From: Planctomycetota bacterium
GTDB taxonomy: Bacteria > Planctomycetota > UBA1135 > GCA-002686595
Direction of reading: 5' to 3'
Assembly (NCBI GenBank): GCA_002683825.1
Contig: NYUD01000090.1
Location: 124,001-188,000 of the forward strand
Length of the DNA: 64,000 nucleotides
This document shows, in pieces, positions 27,913-36,205 of this stretch. A program made the translations under genes and the position numbers. The notes under the pieces are model-generated. The model was not told the origin of the DNA. It did not search any database and was given only the letters and a program-made list of their open reading frames with translations. Within the stretch, counting starts at the first letter, position 1. The number at the start of each line of letters is the position of its first letter.

Positions 27913-28291
27913 CGGTTGTACAGGCACGGGATCGCCGCCTGCGGATTTTCGGCTGGAAACGTCGGCAGGTCAAGCGCAGCGACTCTATCGGATCTATCGG
28001 GGCCACCAGGAGTTACCCGGCCTTTTTCGTGAGTTACGCGCATCATCCTGGTGGGAGCCCCTTTCCCTACAAACGCCATGCCGACGAATCGGTGGGCGGA
28101 ATTGCCAAAAACGGGTTCCCACGGCCAAGCACGAGCGATTCCGCCCCAATGGGCCCGTTCTCGGGCGCCGAAGCGCACGACCCCGGCCCCGCCGGCCGAG
28201 CGAGCCCGCACGATGGGCGTCTCCCGACCCAAGCCTACCCCCCCCGGCGGACCCGGGACGGCCCTCCTCGAGGAGCCGGGAAGCCGCGGCC
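27913..28291 (-). promoter_or_regulatory. Intergenic region with repeats upstream of lipoprotein 4
   Basis: 379 bp without coding pattern. It holds the candidate promoter at 27945-27973. Upstream of that lie a tandem repeat TCTATCGG (27984-27991 and 27993-28000) and an inverted repeat CCACCAGGA/TCCTGGTGG (28003-28011 and 28046-28054), which partly encloses direct repeats GAGTTAC at 28010-28016 and 28031-28037, 21 bp apart, i.e. two helical turns. This looks like an operator for a dimeric or tandem-binding regulator, or alternatively a hairpin. Confidence 0.4.
27945..27973 (-). promoter_or_regulatory. Candidate sigma-70-type promoter of the lipoprotein 4-3-2-pilD operon
   Basis: On the minus strand a TTGACC -35 (27968-27973) is followed after 17 bp by GAAAAT (27945-27950). 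The start codon is 32 bp further. The -35 is one base off consensus; the -10 is weaker. Confidence 0.4.
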
Positions 28292-31200
28292 CTAGAGGGT
28301 GAAAGAAATTCCGACTGCGTCCAGGTCGGCCGTCACGCCCTTCACGATGTTGTTGATGAAGGTGAAGCGAATCTGGAAGAGCGCCGCCCCATCGATCTCG
28401 GAAATCGCCGTCTTCCAGGTGTCGTCCCCGTCAAGGAAGATCACCTGAGCCTGACCGGGGGCGATGTCTCCGTAGGCATCGAGGTTGTCGGCGTTTTGTG
28501 CGGCGGCCAATTGTCCGGCATCGGTGATGGGCTCCGCACCCCGGTACTCCAGAACGACCGAGGTGCCCTCGGGGAAGCTGTCGGGACTCGGCAGGAGGAT
28601 GGGGAGCCGGTAATCGGCCGGGCCATTGTCGGGGTGGACACTGCTGACGGGTTTCAGCCAGATGGAGTGGGCACGGCTGACCCGGATCACCGTATCGATC
28701 TGACCGAGGTACCACTGGTTGTCGGCGCTGAACAAGCTCGGCATGTTCGGGGGTAGCGAGTTGGGATTGAGCCCTCCGCGGGGGAAGGGCTCCAAGTTGG
28801 GGTTTATGCTTTGCGGCGTGCCCGTGTTGCCCACACCCCCCGAGGTGTAGGCCCGAAAGGCCGGTCCGCCATTGATCCCGGAGAGCACGGTGGCCAGGGG
28901 GAGGGCCCCAAGTGAGACGTCCAGCGTATTCAGACCGAGGCCGTTGTTGGAAGGGAAGCAGCGCACCTCGACGAGGAGCGGCAGCCCGTAGGAGGGAACC
29001 TGATTCGTACGCGCGATCTCCCCTGGTGCAAGGTTGGGCAGGCTGGGGTCGTCAGGGTTGGGATACACGATGCCCGCGTCTGCAATCTCGACAAACTGGG
29101 GAATCCCCACACCAAACGGGCCCCCCAGGGCCTGAACGGAGGTGTCGCGCCACGTGAAGGTTTCAGGAATCCCGCCGACCCCGATGTTCGAGAACGGGTC
29201 GTAGGGGTAGGGCATCATCACCGTATTGGAAGGAGTGACGAACAGATTCGCCGGCTCGATGCGATACCCGAGCGAACTCGGGTGCACCAACAGCTGGGGG
29301 CTTCTGGGATCAGCGAGAACGTTGTTCTCGAAGGGACACGGCCCAGGGGGGAGCCCCGTGATAAGGATGTTCCCATTTGAGGGAGCCGGCGGGGGCCCGG
29401 CCGGAAGGATTCCGTCGTCGGGCAGGAACAGCGAATGTGCAAGTCGCATCTCGAAGGACTCGAAGAAGTCACTATCCGCCAATCCCCCCAGCGGCGCCCA
29501 GTTGAGCCCGACGATGTCCAGGTCGTACTTGGTCTCATCGGTGGCCTTCCAGCCGAAGTCCGCGTAACGCCAGACGTACTGCAGCTTGCTGCCCAGGGGC
29601 CTGAGCGGATCCTGCACACCCAGCGGACTGGCGGTCTGCTGCATCGGTACCGGTTGGTTGCGATCCGCCACGTAGGAAGCAAAAACCGGCTGGCGCGGTA
29701 CGATCCTCCCGCCGTTGGTCCCGAACTGATAGATCACCTGGCCGCGGATGTCGGGGCCCGTGTCTCCCATCTCATCGGTCGAGTCGAATCGGAACGAGAT
29801 GCCGCCGCTGAGGGCGGTGGGAGCTGTAGAATCCAGAACGAAGTTCACGAACGGAAGCTGGGAGTCGAGAGCGTTCCCGGCGAGATCGGTCGCTCCACGC
29901 AGGCGGATGTGATAGGTCTCCGCCTGCGGGTTGATGTGGCTCAGGGGCTGGATCGGATCTAGGAAGAACTGGTCGAGGCCGGGGGACCGCAGGAGCGGAC
30001 TGACCACGATTTTATCGGCCTCGGGGGGCTCATCGTTCGAGGGCCCCGCCCCCCCTACGATCATGAACCCGGAGAAGGGCGAGAGCGTGTCCGGATCCAT
30101 GGGCTCGGAGAAGCGCAAGGTCGCCTGGGCGCCCGGTCCGACCCCGAGAGCGGGCGGGGTTACCGGAGCCGGCGAGAACCCGACCCAGCAGGCAGGGGTG
30201 ACGGCGCCCATCACTAACAGCGGATCGTACGCGGTGATGAACTGGGCATCACCGGTGAGGTCTACCCCGCTCGGCACTTCTACGGACGCCCGGCAGTTGA
30301 CCGTGTACGGTCCCCCCGGCGGGACGTCGTTCGCCATTACGGTGACCTCCAGCACCACCCCGTTGACCCGGATGACGTCACCTTGGTCGGGAACCTTAGT
30401 GCAAGCCGTGTCGAAACCGAGGCTGAGGATCCAAGTGAGCCTGTCCATGCTAGGGTTGATCGGCGAGCTGACGGTGCTCTGGAAGAAGCCCAGGAGGTCG
30501 GGTGTCGTCTCGTCCCGCAGGAAGCCGTTGTGCACATCGTCCGCACTGCCGGAACGCAAGGCCCGCACGATGTCCCGCGTCGGCGAACCGAAGTCGCGCG
30601 GACCACCCGAATCGAAGTCCAGGGGATTGCCACGTAGGTTGCGAAGGACCTCGAACTGCGTGGCGCTGGGAGCGGTCTGGGTTGGAATGCGCACCGAGAC
30701 GCTCGGCTGGCCGGCGCTATTCAGACTGGACGAGAAGCCGAGGGCATTGGGCGCAACGCCGCCCATCAACGCCGCTTCGTCCACCGAGACCGTGGCGCTG
30801 ATGAGGACACGTGTGGGACGGAACACACCGTTGACCAGACCGCCGTGGTTGGGATCGAACAGGATCCGCGAATCGAAGGGGCTCGTCGGTGGAATGCCGT
30901 TGAAAACCTTGACCGTGTCCGCCAGCTCGCCGAAGGGTGTCACATCGTCGTCCAAACAGTCGTTGAAGCGGATGACCATGCACGCGTTGCGCGGGATGAA
31001 GGAGAAGGGCGTGGGAGAGGACCCGTCATCGTTCTTCGGGAGAACGAACGGGAAGTTCTGCTGCGTAAGACGGAGACGCGCTTCGAACCGCAACCGTTCT
31101 GCAACGTCCGGGTTCCCCTCCGGACAGGTGGCAGAGGGTTCCACAGCGTCCCTCCGCGCAAGAATGATCAGACGCGTCACCTGCGTGATAGGGTTGGCCT

Positions 31201-31576
31201 CGAGGATCCAATTGACGTTGTCCGTCAAGATGTTCTGGTTGATCACGAAGTCGACGAAGACGGGATCGGGATCGACGGCCTGGGGTATCGCTGGATCCTT
31301 CGGGTCCGGATCGAAATTGGCGGCCAGCTGGTGTACGTTGACGCGACGACCCCAGAAAATCTCGGCGATCCGAAGAGAGAGCGCCTGCCCGCTTTGGTTT
31401 TCGTCGACGATGAACGGCATCCCCGTCGCCGGGTTGCAGAACTCGGCGCCGACCGGCTGCGACTGCCCTCCAGCCTTCTCCCCGGTGCCGCAGCCGGCGA
31501 GGGAAAGGAGGACGGCCAGCGAAGCGGCCAGGGAAAGGCGAGGGGAAGGGTCGTGGGAGAGCGTAAAACGGGGCAT
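28292..31576 (-). CDS. Giant Ig-like lipoprotein 5 (1094 aa, subfamily B)
   Basis: Start at the ATG at 31576, where a signal peptide with core LSLAASLAVLL and lipobox LSLAGC begins; the frame upstream to 31981 is not coding and runs into pyrB. It is collinear with lipoprotein 4: LRIAEIFWG, ANPITQVTRLIIL, PFSFIPRNACMVIRFND, RPLGSKLQYVWRYADFGWK, QVPSYGLPLLVEVRCFPSN. SbsA-like Ig modules recur (ATLRFSEPMDPDTLSPF, YHIRLRGATDLAGN). It ends with a beta-rich segment FQIRFTFINNIVKG matching the end of lipoprotein 4. Function unknown; most likely surface exposed. A promoter-like pair lies directly in front. Confidence 0.78.
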   Translation of the reverse strand: MPRFTLSHDPSPRLSLAASLAVLLSLAGCGTGEKAGGQSQPVGAEFCNPATGMPFIVDENQSGQALSLRIAEIFWGRRVNVHQLAANFDPDPKDPAIPQAVDPDPVFVDFVINQNILTDNVNWILEANPITQVTRLIILARRDAVEPSATCPEGNPDVAERLRFEARLRLTQQNFPFVLPKNDDGSSPTPFSFIPRNACMVIRFNDCLDDDVTPFGELADTVKVFNGIPPTSPFDSRILFDPNHGGLVNGVFRPTRVLISATVSVDEAALMGGVAPNALGFSSSLNSAGQPSVSVRIPTQTAPSATQFEVLRNLRGNPLDFDSGGPRDFGSPTRDIVRALRSGSADDVHNGFLRDETTPDLLGFFQSTVSSPINPSMDRLTWILSLGFDTACTKVPDQGDVIRVNGVVLEVTVMANDVPPGGPYTVNCRASVEVPSGVDLTGDAQFITAYDPLLVMGAVTPACWVGFSPAPVTPPALGVGPGAQATLRFSEPMDPDTLSPFSGFMIVGGAGPSNDEPPEADKIVVSPLLRSPGLDQFFLDPIQPLSHINPQAETYHIRLRGATDLAGNALDSQLPFVNFVLDSTAPTALSGGISFRFDSTDEMGDTGPDIRGQVIYQFGTNGGRIVPRQPVFASYVADRNQPVPMQQTASPLGVQDPLRPLGSKLQYVWRYADFGWKATDETKYDLDIVGLNWAPLGGLADSDFFESFEMRLAHSLFLPDDGILPAGPPPAPSNGNILITGLPPGPCPFENNVLADPRSPQLLVHPSSLGYRIEPANLFVTPSNTVMMPYPYDPFSNIGVGGIPETFTWRDTSVQALGGPFGVGIPQFVEIADAGIVYPNPDDPSLPNLAPGEIARTNQVPSYGLPLLVEVRCFPSNNGLGLNTLDVSLGALPLATVLSGINGGPAFRAYTSGGVGNTGTPQSINPNLEPFPRGGLNPNSLPPNMPSLFSADNQWYLGQIDTVIRVSRAHSIWLKPVSSVHPDNGPADYRLPILLPSPDSFPEGTSVVLEYRGAEPITDAGQLAAAQNADNLDAYGDIAPGQAQVIFLDGDDTWKTAISEIDGAALFQIRFTFINNIVKGVTADLDAVGISFTL

Positions 31577-31585
31577 TGCGGAGTG

Positions 31586-31615
31586 AGTCTCGATCGAACC
31601 CGGAGGAAAAGTCAA
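31586..31615 (-). promoter_or_regulatory. Candidate promoter of lipoprotein 5, very close to its start codon
   Basis: TTGACT (31610-31615) and GAGACT (31586-31591) are separated by 18 bp on the minus strand. Only 9 bp lie between the -10 and the ATG, so the transcript would have almost no leader. Confidence 0.4.
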
Positions 31616-31793
31616 CCTGAAGGGGGCGGACAAGATACAAAGACCGTGCCGATCAGGCCCGTCCGAGCTGGAAGCTTCTTGGACCCCGGGCGCGACACTG
31701 CCACAGGCGCATCCGGCGCCATCTCCTGGCGATTCCGCTCCCCTGGCCCTTGCCGAACGTGCGAAAACACACAAACGGCGCCCGGAAGGAGGG

Positions 31794-33119
31794 TCAGCGG
31801 GTGGCGGAGAAGCCGAGGGCCGTCGCCTGGGCCTCGTCGCGGAAGAACACCAGGTGATCGGGACGAATGCGACGGGCCGAGGCCGAATCCCGCGGGTGGT
31901 AATGGCGCGTGGTCGAGCAACCCACGAGGCGAATGGGAATTTCCTGAGAGCAATACCCGCAGGCGGCTCGCAGGGGGTCACGGGAGGTCAGCTTGAACGC
32001 CAGACGCTGATGGCGTTTCTCGGTGTTCGTGATGCAGCTGGAGTTCGGACAGGGATTGTGGCCGACCTCGATCGGGAAGAGCCGGGTCCGTACGTCGGGG
32101 GGCGAAGCCTGCAGCTCGAGACAGCCCAAGAGGTGTGCCAGAATCGCCATGCGAATCGGCACGCCGCGCGCCGCCTGCTTGAAGTAGAGGCTGCGCGGGT
32201 CGTCGTCCAGATCGGCCGAGATCTCATCCCGTCGCGGAAGCGGATGCATGACGATCGCCTCGCGCAGGGGCTTGGCCGACATGGCGTTCTGGCCCAGCTG
32301 GAAATAGCTCTCGATCTCGTCCGACTCTCCGTGGCGTTCCGTCTGGGGACGCGTCATGTAGACCGCATCGACGCGATCGACGCGCAGGCGTCGCGAGTCG
32401 GTGAAAAGCGAGAGCTGGTGCGGCTTGGCGGGGGTCAGGTAAACCGCATCGGATTCGCGGGAGATCTCACCCAGCTCGCTGGCATCGGCGCGTACCGGTT
32501 CGGCACCGTACTCCTCGCGCAGGCGACGTAAAACGTAATCGGGCAACTCGAGACCGCGGTGTGGAACGCACACGATGTTGGCGCAAAACCGCGCCAGGGC
32601 ATAGATGAACGAATGGATCGTCCGGCTGTAGCGCAGATCGCCGGCCAGAACGACATCGAGCCCTTCGAGCTCGCCCTTCTCGATCCACAGCGTGTAGAGA
32701 TCGCACAGGGTCTGGGTAGGATGCTCGTGACTTCCATCCCCCGCGTTGATCACGGGCACCTGTGAAAACTCGGCCGCAAGCCGGGCCGCTCCCTCGCTCG
32801 GATGCCGCAGCACGATCAGGTCCGCATAGGCCCCGCTGACCACGCGAACCGTGTCCGCCAGGGACTCCCCCTTCGCCGCGCTGGACGTTCTCATCTCGGC
32901 GGCCGTGAGTACGCCGCCGCCCAGGCGCTGCATCGACGACTCAAACGACAGTCGTGTGCGTGTCGATGCCTCGTAGAAGAGGCTCGCGGAGATCCGACCG
33001 GGACACAGATGGGACCAGGAACGAAGGTCCTTGGAGAAGTCCTTGGCCTTATTGAAAAGCTCCTGGATCTCCGAGATCGAGAGATCGTCGACCGATACGA
33101 GATGACGGATCCGGGGCAT
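31794..33119 (-). CDS. pyrB: Aspartate carbamoyltransferase fused to a PyrI-type zinc domain and an Ada-like tail
   Basis: Catalyses carbamoyl phosphate + aspartate to carbamoyl-aspartate, the committed pyrimidine step. Residues 1-335 form a complete PyrB: STRTR (52-56), the SSAAKGES loop (79-86), HPTQ (133-136), GDLRYSRT and HPLPR (292-296). Residues 354-394 match the zinc domain of the regulatory chain PyrI, with cysteines 357, 362, 387 and 390 (C-x4-C-x24-C-x2-C; E. coli has x4, x23, x2). The PyrI allosteric nucleotide-binding domain is absent. Residues 396-441 resemble the Ada-type metal-binding fold (YH...ARRI...VFF...A..LGF) but have lost its cysteines. The gene stands alone, with 217 bp to lipoprotein 5. 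Confidence 0.9.
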   Translation of the reverse strand: MPRIRHLVSVDDLSISEIQELFNKAKDFSKDLRSWSHLCPGRISASLFYEASTRTRLSFESSMQRLGGGVLTAAEMRTSSAAKGESLADTVRVVSGAYADLIVLRHPSEGAARLAAEFSQVPVINAGDGSHEHPTQTLCDLYTLWIEKGELEGLDVVLAGDLRYSRTIHSFIYALARFCANIVCVPHRGLELPDYVLRRLREEYGAEPVRADASELGEISRESDAVYLTPAKPHQLSLFTDSRRLRVDRVDAVYMTRPQTERHGESDEIESYFQLGQNAMSAKPLREAIVMHPLPRRDEISADLDDDPRSLYFKQAARGVPIRMAILAHLLGCLELQASPPDVRTRLFPIEVGHNPCPNSSCITNTEKRHQRLAFKLTSRDPLRAACGYCSQEIPIRLVGCSTTRHYHPRDSASARRIRPDHLVFFRDEAQATALGFSATR

Positions 33120-33193
33120 GTGGAGAGCAGCGTGACTCGCGCTGCCGACAACGCGAGCGCGGATCCTATCAGTATATCGGGCCTATTCGGCCA

Positions 33194-34303
33194 TCAAGAG
33201 CAGATCAAGCCCGTGAGGATCTCTCGTCCCGCGGCGTCGGCCCCCTCCGACCAGGCCTCGTGGGCGCGACCGAGGGCTCGCCGCAGGGTAGCGGTGAAGG
33301 GCACTCCCTGGCCCTGCGTCCAGGCTCTTTGGGGCAACGAGAACACCTCCAGAAAGCTGCGTTGGAAGAGAGCGCAGGCGGCCTGCGGATCCGACAGGAC
33401 GGAGAGGGGCCTGGCACAGCCGGCGAGGAGCTCGGGGGGCTTCTCGTCGGAACGCGATGTGAAGAGCGTCCACACCACCCCCTCATCCGCGCTCTTGCAG
33501 GCGGGTGTGGCCTCCGGATCGGGGTCGAGCCAGCAGATCCAATCCGCGCCCGCGCGCAGGTGTCGCCCGATGTCCTGGCCCTCCCGTTCGACGGCGGCCG
33601 CTCCGCCCTTCTCCCCCGACAGCCGGCGCTCTCCTGCCGTATCGATCAGCTCGACCGCCCAGTCGCCCAGATGGGCCTGTCCCCGCAGAGCATCGCGGGT
33701 CGTCCCCGCGAGCGAATACACGAGCGCGCGCTCCTCCCCGAGAAGCAGGTTGAACAGGGTCGACTTGCCCGCGTTGGGAGGGCCTGCGAGAACGACGCGC
33801 GGTGGACGCTCCAGAACGAGGGCCCGGCGAGCGCGTTCCAGAAGGCGTTCGAGGCGTAGAGCCACCTCGTCCGCCGGGATGGAGAGAAGTTCCTCCAGCT
33901 CGCGGCGCAGCGCCCCCTCGGATTGATCCAGGAGCATGCGGGCACAGGCCTGTGAGGGTGCCGCGAGCATGCGCTCCCGGGCCTCCTCTTCGATCGTCCT
34001 CGGCCTTGCGAGCTCGGTGGGCTCCCCTCCCAGCTCGGCGATCAGGCGCCTCACCAGGGGTGGGCAACCGTGCAGGTGCAACTCGCAGGCCTCCTCCCCT
34101 TCGACGAAGACCAGAGCCTGGTCCAGAAGTTCACCGGCTCCACCCCCCCCACGCAGTTCGGTCAGGACCAGGCGATGGGGCACGAGTCGGCCCGGATCGG
34201 GAACCAGCGCGCGCACCCGAGCGAGCGCCCCGGCCCCTGCGACCGACAGGACCGCTACGCCACCGGGGGCGGTGGCGGTGAGTTCGCGTACGACAAGGCT
34301 CAC
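33194..34303 (-). CDS. MnmE/TrmE-like GTPase, reduced and lacking the C-terminal CxGK motif
   Basis: MnmE with MnmG modifies U34 of some tRNAs. This 369-residue relative (family about 450) keeps the N-terminal folate-binding-like domain (VRELTATAPGGVAVLSVAG) and the G domain with P-loop GPPNAGKS, switch AGTTRDAL and G3 DTAGERR. G4 reads SRSD instead of NKxD, and the protein ends in LICS, so the Gly-Lys of the catalytic FCxGK end is missing. Part of the helical domain is also shortened. The GTG start at 34303 overlaps the coaX stop (GTGA). It may be a diverged tRNA enzyme or a GTPase with another role. Confidence 0.75.
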   Translation of the reverse strand: MSLVVRELTATAPGGVAVLSVAGAGALARVRALVPDPGRLVPHRLVLTELRGGGGAGELLDQALVFVEGEEACELHLHGCPPLVRRLIAELGGEPTELARPRTIEEEARERMLAAPSQACARMLLDQSEGALRRELEELLSIPADEVALRLERLLERARRALVLERPPRVVLAGPPNAGKSTLFNLLLGEERALVYSLAGTTRDALRGQAHLGDWAVELIDTAGERRLSGEKGGAAAVEREGQDIGRHLRAGADWICWLDPDPEATPACKSADEGVVWTLFTSRSDEKPPELLAGCARPLSVLSDPQAACALFQRSFLEVFSLPQRAWTQGQGVPFTATLRRALGRAHEAWSEGADAAGREILTGLICS

Positions 34304-35079
34304 GTCGCCTCGAAGGAGGTCTGCGCCGCCTCGAGAAGACCGCGATGGACGAGTTCGGGCAGGGGATGGAGGTTTCGCTCGAGGAACGGCTGCGGTTCGA
34401 GGAGGAAGCGCGCCGCACCGCCGGTCAAGGCCACGGGCGCACCCACGAGATCGGCCTCCCGCGCGACCCCCTCGACCAGCGCCCGCGCGGCGCCGCGAAT
34501 CCCGACGGCACAACCCGCCGCGATGGCTTCCTCGGTGTCCCGCCCGAGGGCCCGGGCGCCGGGAGTCGGTGTGACCCGCGGCAGCCGGGCCGTCCGCTCT
34601 TCCAGGACGCGCGCGCAGAGCTCGGGCCCGGGGGCGATCGCGCCCCCCAGGAAGTCCCCCCCGGCCCCCGAAGCATCGGGCGATCGGGGGCTCTGGAAGA
34701 CCGCATCGACGGTCAAGGCCGTTCCCAGGTCACACACGATCGCTGAGGAGCCGAGCTCCGCCAGGGCACCGCGCGCAGCGTAGAGACGATCCAATCCCAC
34801 CCTCTCCGGCCGTCTCGTCCGATTGACCAACCCCGAATCAGGGGCGAGGACAAAGCGGATGGCGAGGTCCTTCAAGAGGTGTCCCACCGCATCGGTACGC
34901 TCCCCGTCGGCGACGCTCGAGAGGGCCACGCAGGCGACCGGATTGCGTTCGAGCCAGCGCGCCAGGCCTTCCACATCGCCCGTCTCGAATTCGGCCCTGA
35001 CGCAGAGTTCCCGGCCCCGCCAAAGACGTGCCTTGGTTCGCGAGTTTCCCAGGTCGACCGTGAGCATCGCGTCCAGCAT
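34300..35079 (-). CDS. coaX: Type III pantothenate kinase
   Basis: Phosphorylates pantothenate in the first step of coenzyme A synthesis; the type III enzyme needs a monovalent cation. Diagnostic ASKHA motifs: VDLGNSRTK (phosphate 1), VGLDRLYAARGA and CDLGTALTVDAV (phosphate 2), then GGAIAPG. Start at the ATG at 35079, 17 bp after the GspC-like gene; the frame upstream belongs to that overlap. The 3' end is coupled to the MnmE-like gene. Confidence 0.92.
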   Translation of the reverse strand: MLDAMLTVDLGNSRTKARLWRGRELCVRAEFETGDVEGLARWLERNPVACVALSSVADGERTDAVGHLLKDLAIRFVLAPDSGLVNRTRRPERVGLDRLYAARGALAELGSSAIVCDLGTALTVDAVFQSPRSPDASGAGGDFLGGAIAPGPELCARVLEERTARLPRVTPTPGARALGRDTEEAIAAGCAVGIRGAARALVEGVAREADLVGAPVALTGGAARFLLEPQPFLERNLHPLPELVHRGLLEAAQTSFEAT

Positions 35080-35095
35080 GCCCGACTCGTACCCC

Positions 35096-36127
35096 CTACT
35101 CCGGCGGCGAGTGGTAGATCTTGGTGATTTCCTCGCCCTGCCGCTCAATGACCACGACCCACTTGGAGGTGGTGTCGGAGTTGGACTTCACGTAGTTGAT
35201 CGCAGCGTTCACCGAGGTCACTTTGTGACCGTTGATGCTCTTGATCACGTCCCCTTTGTTGACCCCGTGGTCGGAGGGGATCGAACCGGAAGTGACGTGG
35301 GTGACCTGAACGCCGTCGACCTGCCCCGAGTCGTCCCGGTGCGAGCGATACCGGAGATCGCGCGAAAGGATCTCGCCGTAGTTCTGATCGACAAACGCCG
35401 CGGTCTGGGTGCCCAGCTGATACTCGTTGCGCCCGATCGGCTGCGTCTCCGCCGGTCGCCAGCGGGCAGCGTCGGCGAGGCGTCGGATACCGGATTGGCG
35501 AGTCGGCGATCGAGGCAGCTCGCCCTCAGCGACATCCACGATTCTCGTCCGCCCCGCGCTATCGTATTTCAGCGAGGAGAGCACTTCTTCCTCGCGATCC
35601 TCTCCGACGAACTTGAAGACCACTCCCTCGGGGGTGATGGCCTTGACCTCGATCGAAACCTCTGGCTCGGGCAACCGATCCCCCACGTGGAGCATGCGAT
35701 TTCCAATCGTGTCATTCGCACTACCGAGCACGCCGAAATAGCTGACCCAGGCACGCGAACCGTTGTGGGTCGGATCGGTGTCGTGGGCAAAGATGTAGAG
35801 CACCTTGAGCATGTCGGCCACGGCGATCTTGGGGGCCTCCTGCTTCTCCTCTTTCTTCGTGATGACCTTCGGAGGCGGCGGCGGGGGCTTGCCGGTCCAG
35901 TCGAAATCCTTCCCGAAGACCTCCTTCACCCGGGCCATGGCGACCAGATCCCTCTCACCCTCCTCGAAGACCTGAACGTCCTCCAGCACCTTTTTCTGGA
36001 GTTCTTCCGAAAGGGGCTTTTGCAGCTCGGGCCGCTGCTTCAGGAAGTCGTAGATGAAGAAACCCAGATACCCGGCCACACCGAGGGCCGCGACCCAGAA
36101 TAGTCCCTTGAGAGCATTGACGTTCAT
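35096..36127 (-). CDS. GspC-like inner-membrane protein with C-terminal PDZ domain
   Basis: A 343-residue protein with a single N-terminal membrane segment (LFWVAALGVAGYLGFFIYDFL), a Pro/Lys-rich linker, an HR-like beta domain (WVSYFGVLGS...LHVGDRLPEPEVSIEVKAI) and a C-terminal PDZ domain (VTHVTSGSIPSDHGVNKGDVIKSI, broken here by VT at its start). This order is that of GspC, which links the secretin to the inner-membrane platform in type II secretion and selects substrates. It lies directly upstream of coaX and downstream of a PilT-family gene. TAGCAT at 36154-36159 may be its -10. Confidence 0.7.
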   Translation of the reverse strand: MNVNALKGLFWVAALGVAGYLGFFIYDFLKQRPELQKPLSEELQKKVLEDVQVFEEGERDLVAMARVKEVFGKDFDWTGKPPPPPPKVITKKEEKQEAPKIAVADMLKVLYIFAHDTDPTHNGSRAWVSYFGVLGSANDTIGNRMLHVGDRLPEPEVSIEVKAITPEGVVFKFVGEDREEEVLSSLKYDSAGRTRIVDVAEGELPRSPTRQSGIRRLADAARWRPAETQPIGRNEYQLGTQTAAFVDQNYGEILSRDLRYRSHRDDSGQVDGVQVTHVTSGSIPSDHGVNKGDVIKSINGHKVTSVNAAINYVKSNSDTTSKWVVVIERQGEEITKIYHSPPE

Positions 36128-36205
36128 CGATGAAGACTGGTCAGAAGGCTGACATGCTAGCCGCTCGCAGGCCTCAGACGCCCCCGCAGCCGTCTTCTTC
36201 CCCGA

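Noticed and set aside
31577-31981. N-terminal extension of giant lipoprotein 5 by 135 codons
   Set aside because: It overlaps the pyrB 3' end, is Arg/Pro-rich and would bury the signal peptide; the ATG at 31576 starts a proper lipoprotein signal.
33120-33193. Promoter TTGATG / TATACT upstream of pyrB
   Set aside because: The spacer is only 15 bp, too short for a confident call; left unannotated.
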